Position numbers and translations under genes: made by a program. The notes under the pieces were generated by a model. It had not been told where the DNA came from. It was given only the letters and a program-made list of their open reading frames with translations, and did not search any database. Positions 19,194 through 29,453 of a stretch of 64,000 bases of DNA are shown piece by piece. Position 1 is the first letter of the stretch. Each line of letters opens with the position of its first letter. The stretch is from Phanerodontia chrysosporium (taxonomy: Eukaryota > Basidiomycota > Agaricomycetes > Polyporales > Phanerochaetaceae). Location of the stretch: assembly GCA_001910725.1 (NCBI GenBank), contig MJGA01000033.1, forward strand, positions 209,894 through 273,893, given 5' to 3'.

Positions 19194-21427
19194 GTCAGCA
19201 CTCGGACGACGCTACCACGACCTCTCTCTCTCTTCTTGAGAGATACTTCGCACGTCCTATTGGCACTTTCACCACCAGAGATGGCCAGACACGTTTGTTC
19301 GATCAACTTACCTACTCCGAATATTTCACTCTCTTCCGCCTCATCACGTACAACGCAACAAACATTGGACGTCCAAACTGCTTTAATGAACACTACCCGT
19401 CTGGCACCATGGACACTGCTCGAATGCATGTCCTTCTCCGCACTGCAGCCCTCGAACACATCTGCCGCATTCAACCTGTGCGACCCTCTCAAGGTGAACG
19501 TTTCTACATTCGCTCGCTACTGCAACGTCGACCGACACGAAGCTTCATTGACTTACTCACTGTTGATGGCATCCAGCTTCCCTCCTTTCAACATGCTGCA
19601 TCTGCGCTTGGCCTGTTCGCGGAAGTGAACGAAGGCGAGCTTGCGATGCGAGAGGCCATCGATTTGTTGAGCACACCACATCAGCTACGTGTTCTCTTCG
19701 CTCATTTACTGGTCAATGATTGCATCGCAACCCCTGCAACACTCTGGGACGGCATCGTCGACTTCCTTGCCCGTGACTTCGTCATTGTCCACAATGGTCA
19801 CACTGCTCTCGGTGTTAATCATGCTCTTCAACAGATATCCCTCCTGCTCGAAGAGCATGGGAAAACTCTATCTGACTACGGGCTCCCCGAACCCATCACC
19901 TATGCTGCCGAAGTTGAGCATGAACTACAGAGATGGTATCCGTCTCTCGACGCTATTGCCTCCCGTGCCTCGACCTCCCTGTCATTGCTGAACACTGAAC
20001 AGCGTGCAATCTTTGACATCGTCACCTCTGCTGTCGCAAACGACACGTCTCTGCTCGCCTTCGTCGATGGCAAGGCCGGTCGAGGAAAGACCTTTCTCGT
20101 CAACACAATCTGCGACTTTCTTCGTGCTCAACAGCATGTTGTTCTCACAACTGCCACATCTGCCTACGCAGCTCAATTGTATCCGGGAGGACGCACAACA
20201 CACTCCACGTTCAAGGTGCTCTTCCACAGTCTGACCCTGCTTCAAAGTCATTCGACGCTCATCGCCCTTTATCAGGTACCTGTTAACAATAACAACGAGT
20301 TTCTCAAATCTCCGATCAGTGCACACTCCTCCCGTGCAGAGCCTCTTCGTCATGCGAAGCTTATCATTTGGGACGAAGCACCAATGGCAAACAAGGCAGT
20401 TCTCGCATGCGTCGACGCTACGCTGCGCGACGTTTGTGAAAACCAACATCTGCCTTTCGGTGGCAAGGTTGTCATCCTTCTTGGTGACTTCCGCCAGACC
20501 GCCCCCGTTGTAAGAGGTGGTCGAAAGGCTGACATCATTCAGGCGTCCATCAAAACTTCTTCTCTCTGGCCTCTTTTTACTGTCTTTCAACTGACTCTTC
20601 CCATACGAAACGCACAGGACCCCCAGTTCGCAGCGTTTGTCGACGACATTGGTGACGGTGCGGGGCCTGAGGTCTCTTTACATCACCTCGACCACGCATC
20701 TTCCAGCCATGATCTCATCGACTTCGTCTTCCCCCTCTCGCTACTTCGGGACCCTGCGGCATGTTCAAGACGTGCCATTCTCGCACCCACCAACCGTCAG
20801 GTCGATACGTACAACGATGCAATTGTGCAGAACGTTCACGGTGATTCCCGCACATATCTCGCTGCAGACTCTCTGAAAGAGGCCGACGACGCCAACGTTG
20901 ACTCCCCAGCTGAAGCAACCGGTCTTCTCGACTACGCCGCGCGGCACACGCCCCCTGGTCTTCCCCCACACGCACTATCTATCAAAACAAACGCTGTTTA
21001 CCGCATTCTTCGCAACTTCTCCATTGACCGCGGCTTAGTCAAGAACGTCCGTGTCGTTGTCACCGCTATCGGAGATCGTCTTATCACCGTTAGGATTCTA
21101 CGCCAGAGCTCGTCACATCTCGCTGACACCGAGAGTCACGAAGAGTTCCTCATCCCACGCATCACGTTCACGCACGAGCTACATTCAGGATATACTCTGC
21201 TTCGTCGACAGTACCCACTCGCCCTCGCGTACTCAACTACATTTCACAGCTGCCAAGGCCTCACGCTCGACCGCGTTGGCGTCGATCTCACACAGCCCGT
21301 GTTCTCCCACGGCCAGCTGTACACCGCGCTCTCGCGGATCCGCCACCGTTCTCATGCGAAGCTCCTCCTTCCACAGGTAGACAGTAACGTGACAACAAAT
21401 GTAACTTACTCAGAACTTCTCCTGTAA
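19194..21427 (+). pseudogene. Helitron Rep/helicase gene, 3' part (Pif1-type helicase)
   Basis: Continues the Rep ORF in frame: the codons before (CAC CGC CGA TAT G) and after (GT CAG CAC) the gypsy site join at the TSD. Helitron linker (LTYSEYFTLFRLI, NCFNEHYPSG) leads into an SF1B helicase: Walker A with the Helitron-typical GKAGRGKTF, Walker B-like IIWDEAPM, LLGDFRQTAPV, and the C-terminal LAYSTTFHSCQGLTLDRVGVDL and LYTALSRIRHRSHAKLLL. The frame runs without a stop to TAA at 21427. Helicase activity unwinds the displaced strand during rolling-circle transposition. The gene is silenced only by the gypsy insertion. Confidence 0.92.
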
Positions 21428-21494
21428 TTTACCCTCTTCTCTACGCCTCAAACACGAAGCGAAGCGAAGTGACCACTTGTTTACTCTGAAGCAA

Positions 21495-21530
21495 GGTAAG
21501 CTTTTGGAGCTTACCACACACAGATACTAA
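21495..21530 (+). other. Helitron 3' terminus: hairpin plus CTAA
   Basis: An 8-bp perfect stem, GGTAAGCT / AGCTTACC (21495-21502 and 21508-21515), with a 5-nt loop is followed 11 nt later by CTAA (21527-21530). Helitrons end in CTRR about 10-12 nt after such a hairpin, so this fits the right border. Confidence 0.75.
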
Positions 21531-21754
21531 CAAGCAGACGCCCGATGTAAGCTGGGTGTCCTTTGCATCTATCTCTTATTATCATGGGTCGACGAGGTAT
21601 CACCACCTGAGCTATGTCCATAGCGGTCGTCGTCTCAATTCCATCTGTTCTCCGTTCTCCGTCATCCTCAGTCATCACCACGTCCATCCTGAACCCAGCG
21701 CGGGCCAAGTTCGACAGGGTATCATGTATGTTTTTCAATGGAGATCCTCGCAGT
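21531..21754. other. no gene seen between Helitron and S53-A promoter
   Basis: Short AT-richer spacer between the Helitron 3' end and the duplicated promoter block. Confidence 0.4.
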
Positions 21755-22408
21755 GATGTTTGACAGCGTGTACAGAAACCATCCGCTGGCCGAGGGCCGC
21801 CACACGTACGCTTCCCACCTTCGAACTCGTTCCTGGGAGCCATCGCTCTGTGGAGGGACGTGAGCCCCTGGCATGACAGACCGTGTGCGAATGTGCACCA
21901 TGTGTGTCGATCTGCGGGGGTGTGGCACGGTATGTGCACACGACCACTAATCTCTGCAGCTCGGCATCGAGGCTGAAGCACTCATCTGCGTCTGCGTACA
22001 GAAAACCGTATCTCGGCGACATTTGTATCTCGGCATCCTCGAAATGCACCCTCGAAAGCCCTCGGTGGCATCTTATAAAGTGCTGACGTCGTGCCTCTGC
22101 GGCTGTAGGACCGCCTCTCGTGCCCTTCCCTTCTCCGCCCTGCAGGATGCTGGCAAGGAGTCTCATCGTTCTCTCTCTCTTTTCCGCTGCCCTATGCGAC
22201 CCTCTTGGTCGCCGGGCTATGAAGGTGCACGAGAGCCGTAGCGATGTTCCGTTTGGCTTTGTCAACCGGGGTCGCGCCGCACCTGACACGGTCTTGAGCA
22301 TGCGCATTGCGCTCACCCAGCAGGATCCCGAGGGTCTGACAGATGCCCTCATGGCTGTGAGCACCCCAGGCAATGCACGGTACCAGAAGTTCCTGAACCA
22401 AGACCAGG
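21755..22408 (+). repeat. segmental duplication: S53-A promoter and exon 1
   Basis: About 650 bp that match 37620-38290 (inverted) with only scattered substitutions and one 1-bp indel in my reading, about 97% identity. The tract starts at GATGTTTGACAGCGTGTACAG and ends near the 3' end of exon 1. Sequence beyond exon 1 is clearly more diverged. Confidence 0.85.
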
Positions 22409-24251
22409 TATCCACTCCGTGGTCTTGATGGTGATGAAGTAACTGACGTCGTATAACTCAGGTTGCGGCCTTCACGGCACCTACAGCAGAGACCTCGGAC
22501 GCTGTCATCTCCTTCCTGAAGGAAAATGGTATAAATTCCGCCATCATGACTTCTGCCGGAGACTGGCTCGCGTTTGACACCACGGTTGGCACGGCCAACG
22601 AGCTGTTTAATGCCGACTTCCACGTCTTCGAGCACCAGGACACCGGCACTCGGAGCATCGTCACCATGGAGTACTCCGTACCTGAGGATCTGTCGGAGCA
22701 TATCCAGCTTATTCACCCCAGCATCTCGTACGAACAATATTCTCTAGTGTTGCCCGTCCCCATCTGACTGTTCGCATAGGTTCGGCACCAGCGATATTTC
22801 TCCCCAACTCCACTTCCCGCAAAGAGAAATTGTTCGCTCAGTCAATTCTACGACAAATGGTACTCTCCCGGCGAGCTGTCTTACGAATGTCACTCCCGCG
22901 TGTCTCCAAATTGCGCACGGTATTTCTTCCACTCCAGCTGTTGTGGCCTCCAATACGATTGGTATCGCGGGCTTCATCGACCAGTTTGCCAACCAAGCGG
23001 ATCTCTCGGTGCGTGCAGCGATTAGGGTGGCTATTCCTGTTTTAACTGATGGCAACACATATAGACTTTTCTCAAGATCTTTCGCCCTGATGTTCCACCC
23101 CAAACTGAATTCAATCTGGACACTCCTAGATGCAGGCACGAATAGTCAGGACCCGACTCAAGCCGGTATTCTAGCTGTACGTGCGACAAAGGATGGAAAT
23201 ACTATCGTGTGCACTGACCAGACACCCATAGAATTTTAACATACAGTACACAGTGGGCATCGCAACCAACGTCCCTGCAACTTTTATCTCATGCGGAGAC
23301 AGGACTACAGACAATTTGGCAGGGTTCGTGGACTTTGCCAACTTCGTCAATAATTTGGCAAATCCGCCACAAGTTGTCAGTACTAGCTATGGCCTAAACG
23401 AGAATCTGGTTTCTCGAAACGTAGCGAAGTGGGTTCCCTTCTCGACTTGTCAATGTCGGCTTAACTGAGCTGTGCACACCAAGTTCGCTATGCAATACCT
23501 ACCAAGCGCTCGGTGCAAGGGGCGTTTCCGTTATATTCTCGTCGGGCGACGGTGCTGTCAGTGGTCTCCGGCCTGTCCGTTGCACCACCTTTGGGGCCTC
23601 CTTCCCGTCCGGTTGCCCGTTGTACGTGGGTTGTACACGTGTTGGGCACTATCACTGACTGTGCTACCGTCAGCGTGACATCTGTCGGCTCTACCAACAT
23701 CAACGCCACCACGCCCCCTTTCGAGACAGCCTCATTCTTCACGTCCGGAGGGTTCTCCAACACTTTTGCACAGCCGAGCTACCAAATCCCCGCAGTGTCG
23801 CATTTCCTTTCTATACTTGGAAGCACGAACGCGGGAAAGTTCAACCCATCGGGGCGGGGCTATCCTGATGTCACGGCAGTCGGAGAGGATGTCGAGTGCA
23901 TATTCCAGCAGACGAATCAGACAGCCTCTGGGACTGGGATCGCGGCTCCGATCTTTGCAAGCGTGATTGCACTCATCAACGACCGCCTTGCACAGGCGGG
24001 CAAGGGTCCGCTCGGTTTCCTCAACCCGTTCCTCTATGGCGCCGCCGCCGCGACCTTTAATGATATTCAGGCCGGCAGCAACCCAGGCTGCAACACCAAA
24101 GGGTTCTCCGCAGTTGCAGGCTGGGACCCGGTGCGTGGCACGCAAGCGTAGGGCGACACTTTTGGCTGACTTTTGCACCCAGGTCTCTGGCCTTGGGTCT
24201 CCCAACTTTGATGCACTGCTTGCAGCAGCAGAAATTGTTTCTGGCCTTTAA
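22147..24251 (+). pseudogene. sedolisin-like (S53 tripeptidyl-peptidase family) gene A, catalytically dead and frameshifted
   Basis: Start is the ATG at 22147: signal peptide MLARSLIVLSLFSAALC. A pro-domain follows (STPGNARYQKFL, ENGINSAIM, FHVFEHQDTGTRSIVT). Exon 1 ends at about 22408 and at least five more introns fit. The peptidase domain is recognisable by NVTPACLQ, ASNTIGIAGFIDQFA, TFLKIFRPDVPPQ, SGGFSNTF, SGRGYPDVTAVG, GPLGFLNPFLYG and GWDP...SGLGSPNF. The catalytic Glu/Asp pair (family GIEA..LD) reads GILA|NFN, and the catalytic Ser motif GTSxxxP reads GTGIAAP; the oxyanion Asp in SSGDGA remains. Near 23125-23135 one extra base shifts the frame to a stop. Family members are secreted acid peptidases; this copy should be inactive. 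Its paralogue is B at 35781. Confidence 0.8.
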
Positions 24252-24521
24252 TAACGAAGGTTGTCTGAGAATATGTACGGTATTCGGAAAGAGGACGCTA
24301 GTATAGTCTGCATCGCCTCGCAATGGGTCCGTCGAGAGCAATATCAATGACTCGAGTGTCCTTCCTTATTTTCTGCACCTTGCACTGGGACCTTTGTCAA
24401 TATCTGCGTCCGTGACCGCGTTGCTTTGCTTCAGGACGCTCTGGCTTCAGTCAAAGTTGTAGAGTGAATCGCGGTGAGGACGAGTAAGAAAAGAGAGCTT
24501 ATCCGGTTAGACGCCAGGGTA
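24252..24521. other. S53-A 3' flank, no gene seen
   Basis: Non-coding spacer between the sedolisin-like gene and the left end of the Tc1/mariner-type element. It ends in the TA (24520-24521) used as target site. Confidence 0.5.
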
Positions 24522-24629
24522 CTGCGGTTTGCGTTCAGCAAGGCGCCGAGGCTCGTTGCGCACTTTTTGTCGCGCGGCCAACCCTACCCTAGGGGCACGA
24601 CGACGTCGAGCCTCGTTCTCGCTGTATCT
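24522..24629 (+). repeat. left terminal inverted repeat (108 bp)
   Basis: Exact inverted match to 28914-29021 over all 108 bases. The outer flank is TA. Confidence 0.95.
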
Positions 24630-25060
24630 CGCCAACAATGGTGTGTGGCAGTAATTAGATGTTATGTGTAGGGTCCCAGGGCTTGTATGTAGCTGTATAC
24701 CAAGAAATATATGTACGAAACCAGTCTACCAAGAGATATAGCACTGGAACTCTTCTCGAGGCTGCCAGGAGGAGCCATACGCCCGCCTCTAGCAGTGTAG
24801 ACCAAGCTCTAGTCTACAAAGGAGATTGACCTACAAACTTGTATGGCATCTAGTGCCAGATACGAGCCTCAAGTACCCAGAACATGAGAGGAACCTGAAC
24901 GAAGGGTAGTGATTTCAGTGTGCGGATATATTGTACTTGCGAGGTCGGTGGCATCTGCGACCTGGCCGTGACGCACCGTCATCACCGCGCCTTCCCCCTC
25001 CCTTGCCCTCACAGCATATCTACTCCTTCTGTGTACCTGTGAAAGACGCAACAACCTGCC

Positions 25061-25792
25061 ATGGCGGGCCAAAGAAGGCACACCGGCACCTGCAAGGCTT
25101 CGGGAACCTCAAAGGCTCGTCAAACCCAGCCGCCAACCCAAAGCAAATCACGTACCACTGGAAACCGTCCGAAAGACACACCCGTCGATCCCGCCGCATC
25201 CAAGCTGCAACGCAAAGGCGAGAGGAAGCCTGGACACTCGTCTGCGCCTGCTTCATCATTCCATGGTGCTGCTTCCGCCAGTGCCTGTGAGGGGAAGCCA
25301 CGACAAAGACGGGAACTGACATCAGGTGCTCCGCCAATTGGGACCAAGGCCAATGCTACGCACCTCGCTGAACAGAACGGACCAAAGCAGAAGCCGCCAA
25401 AGCCCAAACCTCGTCCTGCCTATAAGCGTCGCCTAGATCAGCCACCGGACTCTGGTGCCAGCGACGTCCCCGATGTGCGCAGAGAGCAGCCGGACCTACA
25501 AGGCGGTCATGTTCAGCCTGACGCTACTGCAGAGGAGCTAGCTGCGGCAGGTGTCCTGGCGACTATGTCTCACGCACCTGCATGTGCCTTCCGTGCAGCT
25601 AGACCCGTTTCCCGTGCTCAGTCTGTTGAGGTGCTGGAGGACAGCAATGACAGCCGCGACATCTTGCCATATGCAGCCAGTGATGATAACGGCGGTGACG
25701 AGTGGGAGGAAGGAGAAAAGGGGGGAGTACCGGCAGCAGAGGAGGAGGAGGAAGAGGTGGCCGAGGTGGAGGAGGAGGAGGTGGAGGAGGTG

Positions 25793-25826
<34 letters not shown>

Positions 25827-27446
25827 GGCAGGTCGAAGAGCTGGAGGAATGGAAGGATGTGATGTTTGGTGCACGAAGTCAGTCTGTGTCTCGTGCCGCA
25901 TCTGCGCCAGGTGCGTTTGTGATGACGCCCACCCGGGTCATTGAACTGAACATAGAAGCAGGCTCCCAGGCAATTGTTTACCGCAGACAGTCGTTCACTG
26001 TACCCATCGAAGTGCTGTGTGATGGTGTACTGAAGGAGCTCGATCTCTCATCGTCAATGTCATGGACTGACGTTCGGATAGCCATTGCCAAGGTCATGCT
26101 ACGACATCCCTATTCTTTACGTCTGGTCTACACATTGCCCTGGAGGCGCTCAAGTAGAAATAGCAAAATCCTGCCCACATCTTTGGATAGTGAGCAAGAG
26201 TGGGACGCTCTTAAGCGCCACATAGAGGAGTACACCAAGGCGGAACTGGCCAAGTACCGGGGGAAGGGAGTCGTGAAGGGCTTTCGTATCACCATCATGG
26301 ACAAAGATGACATAGACCCAGCATCGAACAAGGTGTGTAGAACTTATCTTTTCATTATCAGAAGTGCCTCACAGGTATCTATATAGGCAAAGCAAGCTAC
26401 GAAGAATGCTACAATGTCAAAGGGGCAGAAGAGCGGATCCAGTTTCCGCATCAAGGGTACCGACATCAGGCTCGGCGAGTTCACAGAAGCAGAACAAGCG
26501 GAGCTTCGCGATATGCACGAAGGGGGCTCACACGAAAATGACGAGTCAACGCCCGACGAGCAGCGGTATGTCAGTGAGATCTTCAAGCACCATCGCTGCG
26601 CCAAATGCAACTGGCCATGCTCGGTCGTCTTCACGCAAACCCATAAACGCTTCACTATAGCAGAAATATCTAAGATGAGTCGCATTCTGGTAGGGTTTAT
26701 CTGATCTCGTTCTGCATCCAGCCAAGCTCACAGTCACTTGACAGGCTCTTGGGCTGCCCCACATCACCATTTCAAATGTGCCGAGAATGGTCCTTGCAGA
26801 CGTGAAGACCGACCCAGTCGGCGGCTCGCAGACAGATGCTGCTGCCAAGTCAGCGTCGAACAGTATCCCGGCTGCGACTAGTAACCCGCAAGGACCTGTG
26901 CCTGCTGCGTATGGCCCTGCTGGATTTCCGACATTTAATCCATATCAATTCTTCCCATTTCCCCCTGTTGCTCCGACACCGTTTCCGTACATGTCACCGC
27001 CGACCGCTAATGGCGCGTTTTGGCCGCCTTCTGGTGACTATCCCTTGACACCCCGCAAACGTACTCGCCGCACTGAAGAAGCCGACGACATCTCCCCAAG
27101 ACGTGGACATTACCAGCGCGACTATGATCGGAACGCTCCACCTTCTGACATGCTCGACCATGAGCTCGAGGATAGCGTGGAATACCCGGTGCTCGGCGAG
27201 TGGCTGGAGGGGCTTGATGCACATGCGTTCCGAGGGCAAGACCGTCAGAACTATGCCGCGTGGACGGGATCGTTCTATGATCTTGGCTACAACCGCCTAG
27301 ATGACCTGCTTGCTGTGTCGACACAAGATTTGTGCAGCCAGCTTGGCATGGTTCCCGGAATGGCTGCCCGTCTATTACGGTGGGCAAAACACGACTGCGC
27401 GAAGCTGCTACAAGATGCACGCCTCTCGAAGCGGCGTAGATTTTGA
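25061..27446 (+). CDS. transposon-borne 758-aa protein with acidic tract and SAM-like C-terminus
   Basis: Model: exons 25061-26332, 26387-26689 and 26745-27446; GT-AG introns 26333-26386 and 26690-26744. Spliced length is 2,277 nt. Start ATG 25061 (MAGQRRHTGTCKASG). N-terminal ~180 residues are basic and Pro/Lys-rich. A Glu-rich run lies around residues 226-258 (25739-25833). A folded middle (VIELNIEAGSQAIVYRRQ, WTDVRIAIAKVMLRHPYSLR, EWDALKRHIEEY, FRITIMDKDDID) is followed by a Cys pair region (KHHRCAKCNWPCSVVF), a Pro/Phe-rich linker with a possible NLS (PLTPRKRTRR) and a C-terminal helical block (YPVLGEWLEGLDAHAF, LGYNRLDDLLAVSTQDL) with SAM-domain-like spacing. Known family: none recognised. 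Probably nuclear; a transposition partner or cargo (inference). Confidence 0.78.
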
Positions 27447-27487
27447 GTCCATGTGCAATCAAATATATTTGTTCAGTGTTCAGTAGA

Positions 27488-28706
27488 TTATACATAGCCG
27501 CTATGATAAAAGAAAGACCGTGCTTGGTCAGGTGTGATGGCGTATACAGCATTGAAGAGTATCGATAGAACCTCCAATTGATCACGAGGATCTGAGCCGG
27601 TTGAGCTTGAACGTGCGAAATCAGGGTGCTCGCGTCGTATGGAGGCCTTAATCGCAGAGAAGGCTTGCTCAATGGGGTTCAGGTCGGGTGAGTAGGCGGG
27701 CAAGAACTCAATCTTCATGCCACTAGTTGACACATTAGTAGAAGCAATGAGGACGATACATGAACACTCACAGTAGCTCGATCATTTCGACAAGGGCAGG
27801 GTCTTTGTGGATGCTGCAGTTGTCCATGACGAGGACCGAGTTCGGCCCAGGGAAACGCTGCATCTTGGGTACAAGCGCTTTGACGAAATCCACGAAGCGG
27901 GCAGCATTGTAGCTGCCCTCGACGATGTCGCAGTGAAGCATCCCGTCGAGGGACAAGGCCGGAAGAATGGAATACCTAGCAGGTAAGAGCACTGTTAGTA
28001 GCCAGCGTACAACCTGCACTCTAGCGTACGTACCTTTTCCCCCGTACATAGAAGCAACTCCGTCGTATCCGCTCACCGCGCAGAGCCCATGCGAATCCCC
28101 GGATTGCTGTCCGACGGTCAAACGAGCTCTCATCGACGAAGACAAGCTGCCGCGGCTGGTAGTTAGACCCCATCCGCAAGACATACTGCATGCGCCGCTC
28201 TTCACTTCGTTCGAGTGCGACCTTTGTGATCTATCACTTGTAAGTCTGTATCCTACGCGACAAGTCAGGACGTACCTTCTTCCGAGTGTAGCCCATCTTA
28301 TGTAGGGCACGAGATATCGCCGAGATTGAGGCCTTACACCCAGCGTACTCCGCCAGATTTGCACGTAGCTCTTCAAGGTAGATATCAGGGCTGTGCTCGA
28401 TACAACGCACCAGGTACTGCGGGAGGTGTGAATCCGTGATGACTGAAAGGATACCGGCCCACGCACCTGAAGCTCAACAAACCCAAGCTTCGACTTCCTG
28501 CTCAGCCCATGCTTCCGAGGGTTTGATTCTACTGTGTTAGTATGCATGTACACCTTGAACACCCGCTGGATGGTTCTCTTCGAGAGTCCAGTTATGGCCG
28601 CTATCTCTTCAGTAGAAAGCCCACGGATAAAGCGCATGTGACAAACTGCCCAGCGCAGGTCGTTTGAGTATGGTTTGGCTCTTGAGCGTGCCTGGGGGCT
28701 AGGCAT
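27488..28706 (-). CDS. Tc1/mariner-type transposase (DD34E, 335 aa)
   Basis: Model (minus): 28467-28706, 28276-28416, 28034-28221, 27772-27975 and 27488-27722; GT-AG introns of 50, 54, 58 and 49 nt; 1,008 nt in all. Start ATG 28706 (MPSPQARSRAKPYSND). N-terminal helix-turn-helix (GLSTEEIAAITGLSKRTIQR, about residues 27-46) binds the TIR. Catalytic core: D157 in LVFVDESSFD, D241 in VLVMDNCSIH and E276 in PDLNPIEQAFSAI, with 34 residues between the second Asp and Glu (DD34E). No stop or missing catalytic residue. The enzyme would cut at TA targets and mobilise the element. Confidence 0.93.
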
Positions 28707-28913
28707 CTGAGATTTGTCGTTCCTAGAGCCGGGGAAGGTGCTGGTTTGGCGGGGCGGGATAATGAGGGTAAGAGATAGTTGGAAAGGAGTCGCAAAACAG
28801 GACATACAGCGGCGAGTAGGGGTAGTCCAAGCCTCGAGTGTGTAGAGAAGCTAGAGTGAAGCTTTGGAAATGTGACCGTGAAAGCCGTTTATCGATAGAC
28901 GTCGTGGTTGACA

Positions 28914-29021
28914 AGATACAGCGAGAACGAGGCTCGACGTCGTCGTGCCCCTAGGGTAGGGTTGGCCGCGCGACAAAAAGTGCGCAACGAGCCTCGGCGC
29001 CTTGCTGAACGCAAACCGCAG
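28914..29021 (-). repeat. right terminal inverted repeat (108 bp)
   Basis: Exact inverted copy of 24522-24629. The outer flank TA is at 29022-29023. Confidence 0.95.
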
Positions 29022-29453
29022 TAAGCAGCTTCCACTTACATACTCTATGTTTTGGAAGCGTAGCATTGTATTGGCCCACGCGTCCTTGTCCTCATCCCCG
29101 TCTTGCTCTATCCCGCCTTGGTTACATCTACGCCACTCGTCGCAGGCTACAAGCTCCTGTGTGACTCCGGAGACTCCGAATACAAGTGCATCGCGCGCCT
29201 CGTGCTGATTATCGAGCTCGCTTTCACGGAGGACAAAGAGCAGCCTCGGTGTCTTGACCACCGAACATCGATCTGTCCTGCTCCCTCGTATCCTCGTGGC
29301 ACAGAACAAACAGGCTGTCTACAACGTGGGGTCGTGGAAAAGTTTGGTATAAATCTGCAGGACATCGCTTAGCTCAGAATCCAAGTACGGACTTCTCCTA
29401 GACGCTGTCCCTCCGACCCCGCCTCACCTCTTTCCCAACCACCACTTCTCATC
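29022..29453. other. Chk2-type gene upstream region
   Basis: No gene supported. The transposon's right end lies 432 bp from the kinase start codon, so this stretch holds what remains of that promoter. Short ORFs on both strands have no recognised content. Confidence 0.45.

Larger units (their letters stand above)
7459..21530 (+). mobile_element. Helitron, interrupted by a gypsy element
   Basis: Rolling-circle transposon with an accessory gene (7459-8538), a Rep domain (9453-11491) and a Pif1-type helicase (19194-21427). It ends in a GC-containing hairpin and CTAA at 21530. The left border is set at the first coding base because the true 5' end was not found. Removing the gypsy element (11492-19188) and one copy of the 5-bp duplication leaves about 6.4 kb, a normal size for an autonomous fungal Helitron. 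The Rep-helicase ORF reads through without other stops, so the element was probably intact when the gypsy element landed. Confidence 0.85.
24522..29021. mobile_element. Tc1/mariner-type DNA transposon, 4,500 bp, with a second gene
   Basis: Perfect 108-bp terminal inverted repeats (24522-24629 and 28914-29021; ends CTGCGGTTTG...CAAACCGCAG) are bounded on both sides by TA (24520-24521 and 29022-29023), the Tc1/mariner target duplication. Inside are a convergent pair of genes: an intact DD34E transposase on the minus strand (27488-28706) and an unrelated 758-codon gene on the plus strand (25061-27446). Both have intact frames, and the TIRs show no mismatch, so the element looks young and possibly active. 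Confidence 0.93.

Noticed and set aside
22120..22146. Upstream non-ATG start for the sedolisin-like gene
   Set aside because: The codon at 22120 is GTG; the ATG at 22147 begins a standard signal peptide and is shared with copy B.
25599..25901. Poly-proline ORF on the minus strand
   Set aside because: Simply the antisense reading of the GAG-rich tract in the passenger gene.
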